The position numbers and the translations under genes were made by a program. Shown here in pieces: positions 1 to 9,398 of a DNA stretch of 64,000 nt (within the stretch, counting starts at the first letter, position 1; every line of letters starts with the position of its first letter). The DNA comes from Streptomyces davaonensis JCM 4913 (GTDB lineage Bacteria; Actinomycetota; Actinomycetes; Streptomycetales; Streptomycetaceae): assembly GCF_000349325.1 (NCBI RefSeq), contig NC_020504.1, positions 2,948,053-3,012,052 on the forward strand, read 5' to 3'. Under the pieces are notes generated by a model that did not search any database, was not told the DNA's origin, and saw nothing but the letters and a program-made list of their open reading frames with translations.

Positions 1-424
1 CGGGGCTGCCGGAGGCCTGGGCGAGCGTCTCGTGGAACCAGCCGCCCAGCGAGCGCAGATCCTCGCTGTTGCCCCTCCTGGCCCGCTCCTGACCGAGCCT
101 GACCAGGCCACGCAGCACCTTCAGATGCGCCTCGGTGCGCCGTTGGGCGGCCCGGGCGGCGCCGAGCGGCTCCAGCAGGCCGCGCATCTCCAGCAGGTCG
201 GCGGCCTCCTGTTCGGTCGGCTCCGCGACGCACGCGCCCGCGTGCCGCCGGGTCACCACGAAGCCCTCCGCCTCCAGCGTGCGCAGGGCCTCCCGGACAG
301 GGACGCGCGAGACGCCGTAGCGGCGGGCGAGCAGTTCCTCGGTGAGCCGGCCGCCACGCTCGTGGACACCGGCGACGATGTCGTCCCGGATCGCCGTGCA
401 TACCGAGTGCGCCGGAACACGCAT
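1..424 (-). CDS. GntR-family transcriptional regulator (3' end cut by window edge)
   Basis: The first 141 codons are present; the gene runs off the left edge. The N-terminal half is a winged helix-turn-helix: residues about 10-70 hold the usual GntR recognition signature (LLARRYGVSRVPVREAL) followed by a wing. The part after it looks like the start of an all-helical FCD-type effector domain (EQEAADLLEMRGLLEPL). By family it should be a DNA-binding repressor or activator that responds to a small metabolite; the ligand cannot be told from this fragment. The ATG at 424 is preceded by a purine-rich stretch. The upstream region (425-562) is unusually AT-rich for this window and should hold the promoter. 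Confidence 0.8.
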   Translation of the reverse strand, partial: MRVPAHSVCTAIRDDIVAGVHERGGRLTEELLARRYGVSRVPVREALRTLEAEGFVVTRRHAGACVAEPTEQEAADLLEMRGLLEPLGAARAAQRRTEAHLKVLRGLVRLGQERARRGNSEDLRSLGGWFHETLAQASGSP

Positions 425-562
425 GACCGACCTCCGCTTTAATCCCCGTGAAACGTCGATGGCTGACGTGTTCATCGACTCTATGACAATGAGCGGGAAT
501 TTCCGATGGCGGGCCGGAATCCATGGATATTTTTTGGACAACAGGGTCCGTTAAACGCCGAA

Positions 563-587
563 AACCCCGGCTCTGGGAGCCGGGGTT
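563..587 (-). terminator. Hairpin terminator after the M23 peptidase gene
   Basis: A perfect 11-bp inverted repeat (563-573 pairing with 577-587) with a 3-base loop lies 24 bases past the stop codon of the peptidase gene. There is no long T tract, which is usual for Streptomyces terminators. Confidence 0.65.
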
Positions 588-610
588 CCGGGAAGCGGTG
601 GCGGATGCCG

Positions 611-1378
611 TCAGAGGCTCACGCCGTGCGAGCGGAGGTAGAAGAGCGGGTCGATGTCCGAGCCGTACTCCGCGGTCGTACGGGCCTCGAAGTGCAGGTG
701 CGCCCCGGTGACGTTGCCGGTGGCCCCGGACAGGCCGATCTGCTGGCCCGGGGTGACGCTCTGGCCGACCGAGACCGCGATCGACGACAGGTGCCCGTAC
801 TGGGTGTACGTGCCGTCATGCATCTTGATGACGATCTGGTTGCCGTACGCCCCGCCCCAGCCGGCCTCGACGACGGTGCCCGTGCCGACCGAGCGGACGG
901 AGGTGCCGCTGGCGGCGTGGAAGTCGATGCCGGTGTGGCTGCCGGAGGACCAGACCGCTCCGCCGGCCTTGTAGCTCGTGGAGACGTAGGAGCCGGAGAT
1001 CGGGGAGACGAAGGTGTTCAGGCGCTTGCGCTCGGCCTCACGGGCGGCGCGCTCCTTGGCCTCGCGGGCCTCCTTGGCGGCCTCGGCGGCCCGCCTGCGC
1101 GCGGCCTCCTCGGCCTCCTGCTTGGCCTCCGCCAACTCGGCCGCCTGCTTCTGGGCGTCGGCCTGGGCGTCGATCTGGTCGGCGACCGTGTCGCCGATGG
1201 TGATCACGGGGGTGAGACCGGTCTGCTCGGTGGGGACCTCGGCGGCGAACGCCGGGGCGGCGGCGAGGGTGCCGACGACGCCGGTGGTGGTGAGGGCCGC
1301 GACGCCCGCCGCACGGGCGGTCGTACGCTGCATCCGGCTGGGACGACGGTGCTTCCCGGTGGCGCGGGTGAACGCCAT
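611..1378 (-). CDS. Secreted M23 (LytM) family peptidoglycan endopeptidase
   Basis: 255 residues. A twin-basic N-terminus and a hydrophobic stretch end in an AFA-A cleavage site near residue 46, so it should be exported. Residues about 70-120 form an Ala/Glu/Lys/Arg-rich coiled coil. Residues 145-245 are an M23 zinc domain with H148 and D152 (HTGID) and the H-x-H pair H227/H229 (HLHFE). All expected zinc ligands are present, so it should cleave peptide bridges in the cell wall. The gene is preceded by a c-di-AMP riboswitch, in line with the known Streptomyces pattern in which c-di-AMP controls wall hydrolases. ATG start at 1378; a GGAAGGAAAGGA ribosome site lies about 10 bases upstream. Confidence 0.9.
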   Translation of the reverse strand: MAFTRATGKHRRPSRMQRTTARAAGVAALTTTGVVGTLAAAPAFAAEVPTEQTGLTPVITIGDTVADQIDAQADAQKQAAELAEAKQEAEEAARRRAAEAAKEAREAKERAAREAERKRLNTFVSPISGSYVSTSYKAGGAVWSSGSHTGIDFHAASGTSVRSVGTGTVVEAGWGGAYGNQIVIKMHDGTYTQYGHLSSIAVSVGQSVTPGQQIGLSGATGNVTGAHLHFEARTTAEYGSDIDPLFYLRSHGVSL

Positions 1379-1405
1379 GTAGTGGCTGGTCCTTTCCTTC
1401 CTTCT

Positions 1406-1565
1406 CGCCTACCGGGTTAGCTGACGGGTTCGGAGCAGGAAGGTCTCCTACGGACCCCCTCGCACTACGCGCGGGCGTCCGATTCACCCCAGGGACTGCG
1501 ATGGGTCCCCGGCTCCCCTGGCTCGCGCCGTACGGGGACTCGGCGATGACTGTCCGGTGCCGCGG
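1406..1565 (-). promoter_or_regulatory. ydaO/yuaA-type c-di-AMP riboswitch
   Basis: On the minus strand the leader of the M23 gene contains the conserved core of this RNA class. At the 3' side is GTCAGCTAACC followed by GTAGGCG (1406-1425). In the middle is GGGTGAATC (1481-1489). At the 5' side are the GAGCC/GGGGACCC paired segments (about 1505-1545). The order and spacing match Streptomyces examples known upstream of rpfA and other wall hydrolases. Edges are approximate. Binding of c-di-AMP is expected to turn expression off. Confidence 0.85.
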
Positions 1566-1697
1566 TCGCGGCGCACTGCCTGACGGACAGCCCGGACGAC
1601 GCTAAACGGGGCAACTTTCAATTCCCAAACGGATCACCGTTTTTGTAGCGCATGCCACAGGTCAGACAGGCAACCTCTCCCTCAATTCGGACATAAA

Positions 1698-1731
1698 GGG
1701 GCCCTGGTGTCGCTTCCGTCACCAGGGCCCC
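1698..1731. terminator. Hairpin terminator downstream of the M16 pair
   Basis: A perfect 12-bp stem (1698-1709 with 1720-1731) and a 10-base loop lie about 40 bases past the stop of the M16 beta-like gene. On the other side it borders the leader and promoter region of the M23 gene. Confidence 0.7.
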
Positions 1732-1769
1732 ACACGCGCGTGACCGCGCGTTCACGTCCGAGAGGGTGT

Positions 1770-3158
1770 CTACTCGGCCGTCACCACGGTGACTTCACCG
1801 ATTTCGAGGGCCTCCACGGCCTCCTTGATCTGCGCCGCGTCACCGACCAGAACCGTCACCAGACGGTCCACCGGGAAGGCGCTCACGACCGCCGCGGTGG
1901 CCTCCACGGTGCCGGTCTCGGCGAGCCGGCGGTACAGCGTCGCCTGGTAGTCGTCGGGCAGGTGCTGCTCGACCTGGTCGGCCAGCGTGCTCGCCACGGC
2001 GGCCGCCGTCTCGTACTTCAGCGGCGCCACCCCGACGAGGTTCTGCACGGCGACGTCGCGCTCGGCGTCGGTGAGCCCGCCCTCGGCGAGGGTGCGCAGC
2101 ACCTTCCACAGGTCCTCCAGGGCGGGACCGGTGTTCGGCGTGTCGACGGAGCCGCTGATGGCGAGCAACGCCGCGCCGGTGCCGTCGGGGGCGGAGCGCA
2201 GGACCTGCCCGAAGGAGCGCACGCCGTAGGTGTAGCCCTTCTCCTCGCGCAGGACGCGGTCCAGGCGGGAGGTGAGGGTGCCGCCGAGGCAGTACGTGCC
2301 GAGGACCTGCGCGGGCCACACGCGGTCGTGCCGGTCGGGTCCGACGCGGCCGATCAGCAGTTGCGTCTGGACGGCTCCGGGGCGGTCCACGATGACGATG
2401 CGGCCGGTGTCGTCGGCGGTGACCGGGGGCACCGGCCGCGGCTCGGCCGAGGAGCCGGTCCAGGAGCCGAGGGTGTCGGCGAGGAGCGCGTCGAGGTCGG
2501 TGCCGGTGAGGTCGCCGACGACCACGGCGGTGGCCGTGGCGGGGCGCACATGCCGCTCGTAGAAGGCGCGTACGGCCGCGGAGTCGATGGCCTCGACGGT
2601 CTCCTCGGTGCCCTGGCGCGGGCGCGACATGCGCGCGGCCGCCGGGAAGAGCTGCTTGGACAGCTCCTTGGCGGCGCGCCGGGAGGGGTTGGCCAGCTCG
2701 TGCGGGATCTCGTCGAGGCGGTTGTGGACCAGCCGCTCGACCTCGCTGTCGGCGAATGCGGGCGCCCTGAGGGCGTCGGCGAGCAGTCCGAGCGCCTTGG
2801 GCAGCCGGGAGACCGGCACTTCGAGGGAGAGGCGCACACCGGGGTGGTCGGCGTGGCTGTCGAGGGTGGCGCCGCAGCGCTCCAGCTCGGCGGCGAACTC
2901 CTCGGCCGTGTGCTTGTCGGTGCCCTCGGAGAAGGCGCGCGCCATGATCGTGGCGACGCCGTCCAGGCCGGCCGGCTCGGCCTCCAGGGGGGCGTCCAGG
3001 AGCACCTCCACGGCGACGACCTGCTGGCCGGGGCGGTGGCAGCGCAGGACGGTCAGGCCGTTGTCGAGGGTCCCGCGCGTGGGCGCCGGGAAGGCCCAGA
3101 CCTTGGCCTCGCCCGCCTTGGGCTGGGGGTGGAACTCCATCGGGGCGAGCTCGGTCAC
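1770..3158 (-). CDS. M16-family peptidase, non-catalytic (beta-like) subunit
   Basis: About 462 residues. It has the two-lobed M16 fold, recognisable by the C-terminal substrate-pocket segment (EEKGYTYGVRSF) and an N-terminal lobe opening with GLTVLRCHRP. The HxxEH zinc motif is missing: the equivalent helix reads MARAFSEGT. By analogy with bacterial two-subunit M16 proteases it should pair with the product of the gene just upstream, which has the zinc site. The start is a GTG at 3158 overlapping the upstream stop (GTGA, 3155-3158), which implies translational coupling and equal expression. Confidence 0.85.
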   Translation of the reverse strand: MTELAPMEFHPQPKAGEAKVWAFPAPTRGTLDNGLTVLRCHRPGQQVVAVEVLLDAPLEAEPAGLDGVATIMARAFSEGTDKHTAEEFAAELERCGATLDSHADHPGVRLSLEVPVSRLPKALGLLADALRAPAFADSEVERLVHNRLDEIPHELANPSRRAAKELSKQLFPAAARMSRPRQGTEETVEAIDSAAVRAFYERHVRPATATAVVVGDLTGTDLDALLADTLGSWTGSSAEPRPVPPVTADDTGRIVIVDRPGAVQTQLLIGRVGPDRHDRVWPAQVLGTYCLGGTLTSRLDRVLREEKGYTYGVRSFGQVLRSAPDGTGAALLAISGSVDTPNTGPALEDLWKVLRTLAEGGLTDAERDVAVQNLVGVAPLKYETAAAVASTLADQVEQHLPDDYQATLYRRLAETGTVEATAAVVSAFPVDRLVTVLVGDAAQIKEAVEALEIGEVTVVTAE

Positions 3159-4546
3159 TTGGCCGTCTCCTCGTTCTCGTCGCTTGCTTCCACGGTGGCC
3201 GCGGACTCCAGGTCCTCGGTGGGTTCCTCGACGGTCTCCATGGGGACGGTCGGCTCGTAGACGAGCACCGCGCGGTTGTCGGGCCGCAGCCGGGCCTTGG
3301 CGACCTCCTGGACCTCCTCGGCGGTCACGTCCAGCACGCGTCCCACGGCGGTGAGGGCGAGCTGCGGGTCGCCGAACAGGACCGCGTAGCGGCACAGTTC
3401 GTCGGCGCGGCCCGCGACGGTGCCGAGCCGGTCCAGCCACTCGCGCTCCAACTGGGCCTGGGCGCGCTCCATTTCCTCGGCCGTCGGGCCCTCGGCCGCG
3501 AACCGGGCGAGCTCCTCGTCGATGGCGGCCTCGATCACCGGGACCTCGACGTCACCGGAGGTCTTCACGTCCAGCCAGCCGAGGGAGGGCGCACCGGCCA
3601 GGCGCAGCAGCCCGAACCCGGCGGCCACGGCCGTACGGTCGCGTCGGACGAGGCGGTTGTAGAGGCGGGAGGACTCGCCGCCGCCGAGGACGGTGAGCGC
3701 CAGGTCGACCGCGTCGCACGCGCGCGTGCCGTCCTCGGGGAGACGGTAGGCGGCCATCAACGCCCGCGCGGGGACCTCCTCCTCGACGATCTCGCGCAGT
3801 TGCTCGCCGATGATGTCCGGCAGCGAGCCGTCGCGCGGGGTGGGCTTGCCGTCGTGGGCGGGGATGGAGCCGAAGTACTTCTCGACCCAGGCGAGCGTCT
3901 GCTCCGGGTCGATGTCGCCGACGACCGACAGCACAGCGTTGTTCGGGGCGTAGTACGTGCGGAAGAACGCGCGGGCGTCCTCCAGCGTCGCCGCGTCCAG
4001 GTCGGCCATCGAGCCGATCGGCGTGTGGTGGTAGGGGTGGCCCTCCGGGTAGGCGAGGGCGGTCAGCTTCTCGAAGGCCGTGCCGTAGGGGACGTTGTCG
4101 TAGCGCTGGCGGCGCTCGTTCTTCACGACGTCGCGCTGGTTCTCCATCGACTCGTCGTCCAGGGCGGCGAGCAGGGAGCCCATGCGGTCGGCCTCCAGCC
4201 AGAGGGCGAGCTCCAGCTGGTGGGCGGGCATGGTCTCGAAGTAGTTGGTGCGCTCGAAGCTGGTGGTGCCGTTGAGGGAGCCGCCGGCGCCCTGCACCAG
4301 TTCGAAGTGGCCGTTGCCCTTGACCTGGCCGGAGCCCTGGAACATCAAGTGCTCGAAAAGGTGAGCCAGGCCGGTACGTCCCTTGACCTCGTGGCGTGAG
4401 CCGACGTCGTACCAGAGGCACACCGCCGCGACCGGGGTCAGATGGTCCTCGGAGAGCACCACACGCAGGCCGTTGGCCAGGCGGTGCTCGGTCGCTGTCA
4501 GGCCCCCGGTGCCTGCCTGCTCTGTGGCCGTGTGACCCATGGGCAT
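3155..4546 (-). CDS. M16-family zinc metallopeptidase, catalytic subunit
   Basis: About 463 residues. It carries the inverted zinc motif HxxEH (HLFEH, about residue 65) and the downstream helix with the third ligand (VVKNERRQRYDN), so it should be an active metalloprotease. The N-terminal segment GLRVVLSEDHLTPVAAVCLWYDVG is typical of bacterial processing-peptidase-like enzymes of the pitrilysin clan. Two in-frame ATGs occur (4546 and 4540); I took the first, which has AAGGGA upstream. It is transcribed with the beta-like gene and divergently from parC. The substrate is unknown and no signal peptide is evident. Confidence 0.85.
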   Translation of the reverse strand: MPMGHTATEQAGTGGLTATEHRLANGLRVVLSEDHLTPVAAVCLWYDVGSRHEVKGRTGLAHLFEHLMFQGSGQVKGNGHFELVQGAGGSLNGTTSFERTNYFETMPAHQLELALWLEADRMGSLLAALDDESMENQRDVVKNERRQRYDNVPYGTAFEKLTALAYPEGHPYHHTPIGSMADLDAATLEDARAFFRTYYAPNNAVLSVVGDIDPEQTLAWVEKYFGSIPAHDGKPTPRDGSLPDIIGEQLREIVEEEVPARALMAAYRLPEDGTRACDAVDLALTVLGGGESSRLYNRLVRRDRTAVAAGFGLLRLAGAPSLGWLDVKTSGDVEVPVIEAAIDEELARFAAEGPTAEEMERAQAQLEREWLDRLGTVAGRADELCRYAVLFGDPQLALTAVGRVLDVTAEEVQEVAKARLRPDNRAVLVYEPTVPMETVEEPTEDLESAATVEASDENEETAK

Positions 4547-4847
4547 GTGCGTCCCTTCGATCGCGGCGCGGTCGTCGAAACCGCGGATTTCCTGCCGGTC
4601 CTGCCACTGTATGCAAGCGTGCGCGGCGTCGGCGAAGTTCCCGGACTGCGTACGCCGAGGGCGGATGCCCACATCGGATCGCGTAGCCTGCGGGCAGCCG
4701 TGAGCAGAGGTCACTCTCCGCACCGGTCCGCACGGCCGACGCCGGGTCCTGGTCCGGGATGTCAGTGCCGCGGTCCACAATGGTCCGCGTCAGATCCGGT
4801 GCGCGCGCCCAGCAAGCGAGCACGAAGATGAAGGAGCCTTGGCAGCG
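4547..4847. other. Divergent promoter region between the M16 pair and parC
   Basis: This stretch has no supported gene. It must hold the promoters of both flanking operons. An AAGGAG ribosome site for parC lies at 4831-4836. I could not assign convincing -35/-10 pairs by eye. Confidence 0.5.
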
Positions 4848-7304
4848 ATGGCCCGCCGCAGCACGAAGACCCCGCCGCCCGACGACTCGTTCGAGGAGAA
4901 GATCCTCGACATCGACGTCGTGGACGAGATGCAGGGCTCCTTCCTTGAGTACGCGTACTCGGTCATCTACTCGCGCGCCCTGCCGGACGCCCGTGACGGC
5001 CTGAAGCCGGTGCACCGGCGCATCGTCTACCAGATGAACGAGATGGGCCTGCGCCCCGACCGCGGCTATGTGAAGTGCGCGCGCGTGGTCGGCGAGGTCA
5101 TGGGTAAGTTGCACCCGCACGGCGACGCGTCGATCTACGACGCCCTGGTGCGCATGGCCCAGCCGTTCTCGATGCGCCTGCCGCTGGTCGACGGCCACGG
5201 CAACTTCGGCTCCCTGGGCAATGACGACCCGCCGGCCGCCATGCGGTACACCGAGTGCCGGCAGGCCGCGGCGACGAGTCTGATGACCGAGTCGATCGAC
5301 GAGGACACGGTCGACTTCGCGCCCAACTACGACGGCCAGGAGCAGGAGCCGGTGGCGCTGCCCGCCGCCTTCCCGAACCTCCTGGTCAACGGCTCCTCCG
5401 GGATCGCCGTCGGCATGGCCACCAACATGCCGCCGCACAACCTCTCCGAGGTCATCGCGGCCGCCCGCCACCTGATCCGCTATCCGAACGCGGATCTGGA
5501 CGCCCTGATGAAGTACATCCCCGGCCCCGACCTGCCCACCGGCGGCCGGATCGTCGGTCTGTCCGGCATCCGGGACGCCTACGAGACGGGCCGCGGCACC
5601 TTCAAGATCCGCGCGACGGTGGCGGTGGAGACGGTCACCGCCCGCCGCAAGGGCCTGGTCGTGACCGAGCTGCCCTTCACGGTCGGCCCGGAGAAGGTGA
5701 TCGCCAAGATCAAGGACCTGGTCGGTTCGAAGAAGCTCCAGGGCATCGCCGACGTCAAGGACCTCACCGACCGCGAGCACGGCCTGCGCCTGGTCATCGA
5801 GATCAAGAACGGCTTCGTGCCGGAGGCCGTCCTGGAGCAGCTCTACAAGCTGACACCGATGGAGGAGTCCTTCGGCATCAACAACGTCGCCCTGGTCGAC
5901 GGCCAGCCCCTCACCCTCGGCCTCAAGGAACTGCTGGAGGTCTACCTCGACCACCGCTTCGAGGTCATCCGGCGCCGCAGCGAGTTCCGCCGCACCAAGC
6001 GCCGCGACCGCCTGCACCTGGTGGAGGGCCTGCTGACGGCCCTCGTCGACATCGACGAGGTCATCCGGCTGATCCGCTCCAGTGAGAACAGCGCACAGGC
6101 CAAGGAGCGTCTGATGGAGCGCTTCTCGCTGTCGGAGATCCAGACGCAGTACATCCTGGACACCCCGCTGCGCCGGCTCACCAAGTACGACCGCATCGAG
6201 CTGGAGGCGGAGAAGGACCGGCTCAACGAGGAGATCGCGGAGCTGACCCGGATCCTGGACTCGGACGCCGAGCTGCGCAAGCTGGTCTCCGCCGAACTGG
6301 CCGCGGTGGCCAAGAAGTTCGGCACCGAGCGGCGTACGGTCCTGCTGGAGGCTGCGGGCGCCCCGGTGGCGGCCGTACCGCTCCAGGTGGCCGACGACCC
6401 GTGCCGGGTGCTGCTGTCCTCGACGGCCCTGCTGGCCCGTACGTCGAACGGCGACCCGTTCGCGGAGGACGGCGACGCCAAGCGCACCAAGCACGACGTG
6501 ATCGTCTCGGCGGTCCCGGCCACCGCGCGGGGCGAGGTGGGCGCAGTGACGTCGACGGGCCGACTCCTGCGCATCAACGTCGTCGACCTCCCCACCCTGC
6601 CGGACACAGCGGCGCGGCCGAACCTCTCGGGCGGTGCGCCACTGTCGGAGTTCGTCTCCCTGGAGGGCGACGAGACGGTGGTCTGCCTGACCACGCTGGA
6701 CGAGTCCTCGCCGGGCCTGGCGATCGGCACCGAGCAGGGTGTGGTGAAGCGGGTGGTGCCGGACTACCCGTCCAACAAGGAGGAGTTGGAGGTCATCACC
6801 CTCAAGGAGGGCGACCGGATCGTCGGCGCGATCGAGCTGCGCACCGGCGAGGAGGACCTGGTCTTCATCACGGACGACGCGCAGTTGCTGCGCTACCAGG
6901 CCGCGCAGGTGCGCCCGCAGGGCCGTCCGGCGGGCGGTATGGCGGGCATCAAGCTCGCCGACGGCGCGAAGGTGATCTCCTTCACGGCGGTCGATCCGGC
7001 GGCCGACGCCGTCGTCTTCACCGTCGCGGGCTCGCGCGGCACGCTGGACGACTCGGTGCAGACGACGGCCAAGCTGACCCCGTTCGACCAGTACCCGCGC
7101 AAGGGCCGGGCCACCGGCGGCGTCCGCTGCCAGCGGTTCCTGAAGGGCGAGGACTGTCTGTCCCTGGCCTGGGCGGGCGCCGTGCCGGCCCGGGCGGCAC
7201 AGAAGAACGGCACCCCGGCCGAACTGCCCGAGATGGACCCGCGCCGCGACGGCTCGGGCGTGTCGCTGGCGAAGACGGTGTGGGTGGTGGCGGGCCCGGT
7301 CTAG
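4848..7304 (+). CDS. parC: DNA topoisomerase IV subunit A
   Basis: 818 residues. The breakage-reunion domain starts at about residue 25 with [15 protein letters not shown]; the catalytic tyrosine is Y134 (AMRYTECR) and the quinolone-resistance region is [12 protein letters not shown] with S95. The C-terminal beta-pinwheel lacks the GyrA box (QRRGGKG), which separates ParC from GyrA. Its partner, ParE, is encoded at 18884-21007 on the other strand. Together they decatenate daughter chromosomes. I chose ATG 4848 rather than TTG 4839 because it gives an 11-base gap to AAGGAG; TTG would leave only two. The stop overlaps the stop of the convergent GTPase gene. Confidence 0.93.
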   Translation: MARRSTKTPPPDDSFEEKILDIDVVDEMQGSFLEYAYSVIYSRALPDARDGLKPVHRRIVYQMNEMGLRPDRGYVKCARVVGEVMGKLHPHGDASIYDALVRMAQPFSMRLPLVDGHGNFGSLGNDDPPAAMRYTECRQAAATSLMTESIDEDTVDFAPNYDGQEQEPVALPAAFPNLLVNGSSGIAVGMATNMPPHNLSEVIAAARHLIRYPNADLDALMKYIPGPDLPTGGRIVGLSGIRDAYETGRGTFKIRATVAVETVTARRKGLVVTELPFTVGPEKVIAKIKDLVGSKKLQGIADVKDLTDREHGLRLVIEIKNGFVPEAVLEQLYKLTPMEESFGINNVALVDGQPLTLGLKELLEVYLDHRFEVIRRRSEFRRTKRRDRLHLVEGLLTALVDIDEVIRLIRSSENSAQAKERLMERFSLSEIQTQYILDTPLRRLTKYDRIELEAEKDRLNEEIAELTRILDSDAELRKLVSAELAAVAKKFGTERRTVLLEAAGAPVAAVPLQVADDPCRVLLSSTALLARTSNGDPFAEDGDAKRTKHDVIVSAVPATARGEVGAVTSTGRLLRINVVDLPTLPDTAARPNLSGGAPLSEFVSLEGDETVVCLTTLDESSPGLAIGTEQGVVKRVVPDYPSNKEELEVITLKEGDRIVGAIELRTGEEDLVFITDDAQLLRYQAAQVRPQGRPAGGMAGIKLADGAKVISFTAVDPAADAVVFTVAGSRGTLDDSVQTTAKLTPFDQYPRKGRATGGVRCQRFLKGEDCLSLAWAGAVPARAAQKNGTPAELPEMDPRRDGSGVSLAKTVWVVAGPV

Positions 7305-8353
7305 GCCTCGTCGAAGGGCTCCTCCTCAGAACCCCTGACATAGCGCAGGACGCCCCACATGCCGTGTTCATCGGCGTGCGGGGCGTCGCTCGTGCACGCC
7401 TCCAGCTCCTTGGCGAGGGCGGGCGCGTCGATGCCGGAGCCGATGAGGACGAGCTGGGTGAGACGGTCGGCGCCGTGCGCCCAGGGCTCCGGAAAGAACC
7501 GCAGGAACTGTCCGACGGCGTGCACGGAATACCGGTTCCCGGTGTCGTGCGGTCCGAAGTCGACGTACCCCTTGATCCGGTAGAGCCCCTCGGGACGGCT
7601 GTCGAGGAAGCTCATGAGCGAGCGCGGATCAAGGGGCTGCGCGGAGACGAACGGGACACTGTCGTACGCGGCATGCAAATGCCCGTCATGGTCCCCGTGC
7701 CCGTGCTCATGCAGATCGTCGAAGGACAGCTGCCCGACGCGCTCCTCGCTGGGCCGGCAGTCGAAGAGGAACTCGGGGTCGATACGGCCGTAGGTGGCGG
7801 GTACGACGGCGGCGCGTGGGGCAAGGTCGCGGACGAGCGCGGTCACCCGATCCGGCTCTGCGGCGCGGTCGAGCTTGTTGACGACGACGAGGTCGGCGAG
7901 GGCGAGGTGCCGGTCGATCTCGGAGTGCCGGGCGCGGGTGTCGTCGAACTCGGCGGCATCGACGACCTCGACGAGACCGCCGTAGACGATGCCGGGATGC
8001 TCGCTGGCGAGCACCATGCGCACGAGTTCCTGCGGCTCGGCGAGCCCGCTGGCCTCGATGACGATGACGTCGATGCCGGCGGAAGGCCGGGCGAGCCGCT
8101 CCAGGTACAGGTCGAGTTCACTGGCGTCGACGGCGCAGCACAGGCAGCCGTTGCCGAGGGACACGGTCGAGTCGCCGAGCGCGCCGGCCACGGCCATGGC
8201 GTCGATCTCGATGGCGCCGAAATCGTTGACGATCGCTCCGATCCGGCTGCCTCCGCTGCGGTGCAGGAGGTGGTTGAGGAGCGTGGTCTTGCCGGAGCCG
8301 AGGAAGCCGGCGAGGACGACGACCGGGATCTGCTGCGCGGGGCTGTGGACCAA
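7301..8353 (-). CDS. CobW/COG0523-family metal-handling GTPase
   Basis: About 350 residues. Residues 16-24 are a Walker A loop (GFLGSGKTT). The family metal-site motif CxCC is at 70-73 (GNGCLCCAV), the Walker B/guanine region includes VVVNKLD, and a histidine-rich loop (HEHGHGDHDGHLH) precedes the CobW C-terminal domain. Such proteins are GTP-dependent metallochaperones, often for zinc; the metal cannot be assigned here and I saw no convincing Zur box upstream. TTG start at 8353 with GAGAGG seven bases ahead. The gene faces parC and the two stop codons share the bases CTAG at 7301-7304. Confidence 0.88.
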   Translation of the reverse strand: MVHSPAQQIPVVVLAGFLGSGKTTLLNHLLHRSGGSRIGAIVNDFGAIEIDAMAVAGALGDSTVSLGNGCLCCAVDASELDLYLERLARPSAGIDVIVIEASGLAEPQELVRMVLASEHPGIVYGGLVEVVDAAEFDDTRARHSEIDRHLALADLVVVNKLDRAAEPDRVTALVRDLAPRAAVVPATYGRIDPEFLFDCRPSEERVGQLSFDDLHEHGHGDHDGHLHAAYDSVPFVSAQPLDPRSLMSFLDSRPEGLYRIKGYVDFGPHDTGNRYSVHAVGQFLRFFPEPWAHGADRLTQLVLIGSGIDAPALAKELEACTSDAPHADEHGMWGVLRYVRGSEEEPFDEA

Positions 8354-8673
8354 CGAGCGACCTCTCTCACACCGACGCGTGCACCGGCTCGTGTTCCGGC
8401 GTGCGTACGAAGAATCAATGCCGGTCCAGGATACGAGCCGCAAGAATCCGGGCTGAGTGAACGATTGTTAGCAGCACTTGCGGGGCAGACGTTGGGCATG
8501 GCGCCGGACTGTGCGACCCTCGCCTCCCTCCGTGCGCCTCCTCTCCGCCTCCCTGCCGATCAGAGCCGCTCGGCACCCTGGGAGACGGCAAGCGCCGCCC
8601 ACCGCTCGCCGGTCCCCTTCAGTCGACCCGCACCCCGACGACCGGCGGACGGCCGCCTGATTCGGGGGTTGAC
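8354..8673. other. Intergenic region between the CobW-like gene and the first accessory unknown
   Basis: No gene is supported. It must contain promoters for both divergent neighbours. A short minus-strand reading frame ending PRKCC at 8468 has no ribosome site and was not accepted. Confidence 0.4.
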
Positions 8674-9180
8674 ATGGCCACACAGAGCTTCGGGTTGGGA
8701 AGCCTCGGCCGAACTGCACGAGCGAGCCTTGCGTCCAAGATCAAGGCCGTCGCACAACGAAGCACGGGCCATCGAAGGCGCGCTGCGCTCATCGAGCAGC
8801 ATCGACTCCACTTCGACCTGATGTGCAAGGCGATGGACGATCCCGCCCTGACGGCTGTACTTGACACCTACGACACCGAGATCCCGCTCGAAAAACAACG
8901 CCAGTTCCTCTTCGCGAACGTCCTCTACATCAACGCGTTGTTCTTTCACCGCATAGGCGCATGGACTCGGCCGGAGCTCTTCGGCCACCTGCGCATCCTG
9001 TGCCAGAACCCTGTCTTCCGCGAGTACTGGGAAGCAACTCGCCCGCACCGGAAGAGCCTGCCCAGAGACTCCGAGGAGGCCATACTGGGGAGCCTCATGG
9101 ACGACCTGGTCCGGGACCTTACCGACTCCGACGCCGATGAGTGGTGGGTGGTGGGAAGCCCTCCAGAGGAGTCGCCCTGA
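8674..9180 (+). CDS. Streptomyces hypothetical protein, DUF6082-like
   Basis: 168 residues with no signal peptide or membrane segment. A conserved core runs from about residue 45 to the end: MDDPALTAVL, then KQRQFLFANVLYINALFF, then PVFREYWEATR and SLPRDSEEA. The same core recurs in the protein at 9766-10464, so the two are paralogues; this one lacks the membrane anchor and coiled coil. I recall such proteins in Streptomyces as DUF6082, function unknown. ATG start with only a weak GGGGG upstream. The first 40 residues are basic. Codon bias is weaker than in the flanking core genes, in line with accessory origin. Confidence 0.7.
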   Translation: MATQSFGLGSLGRTARASLASKIKAVAQRSTGHRRRAALIEQHRLHFDLMCKAMDDPALTAVLDTYDTEIPLEKQRQFLFANVLYINALFFHRIGAWTRPELFGHLRILCQNPVFREYWEATRPHRKSLPRDSEEAILGSLMDDLVRDLTDSDADEWWVVGSPPEESP

Positions 9181-9398
9181 CACGCACCCTTCGCCCGAGA
9201 AATGGTTCACCCGATCTCCGTGTGGTTCTGCGCACGCCGCAAGCAACTAGTCGCTATCTTGTTGCTGGCCCTCTCCGGGCGCTCCGACGAACACCCTTGC
9301 GCTCGGAGACAGACCGCTCCGTCGCACACGCCTGCCCGGAGATCGCCGCGCCTGGAGGGCCCTTCCTCCCCTGCGAGCCATAAGGCTGGTATCTCTCG

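Noticed and set aside
8354..8480. Possible Zur box and short Cys-ending peptide upstream of the CobW-like gene
   Set aside because: The best zinc-box match (TGAACGATTGTTA region) fits poorly and the peptide ending PRKCC has no ribosome site.
9181..9398. Reading frames between the first DUF6082-like gene and the 78-residue gene
   Set aside because: They are Arg/Pro-rich, lack ribosome sites and match no family I know.
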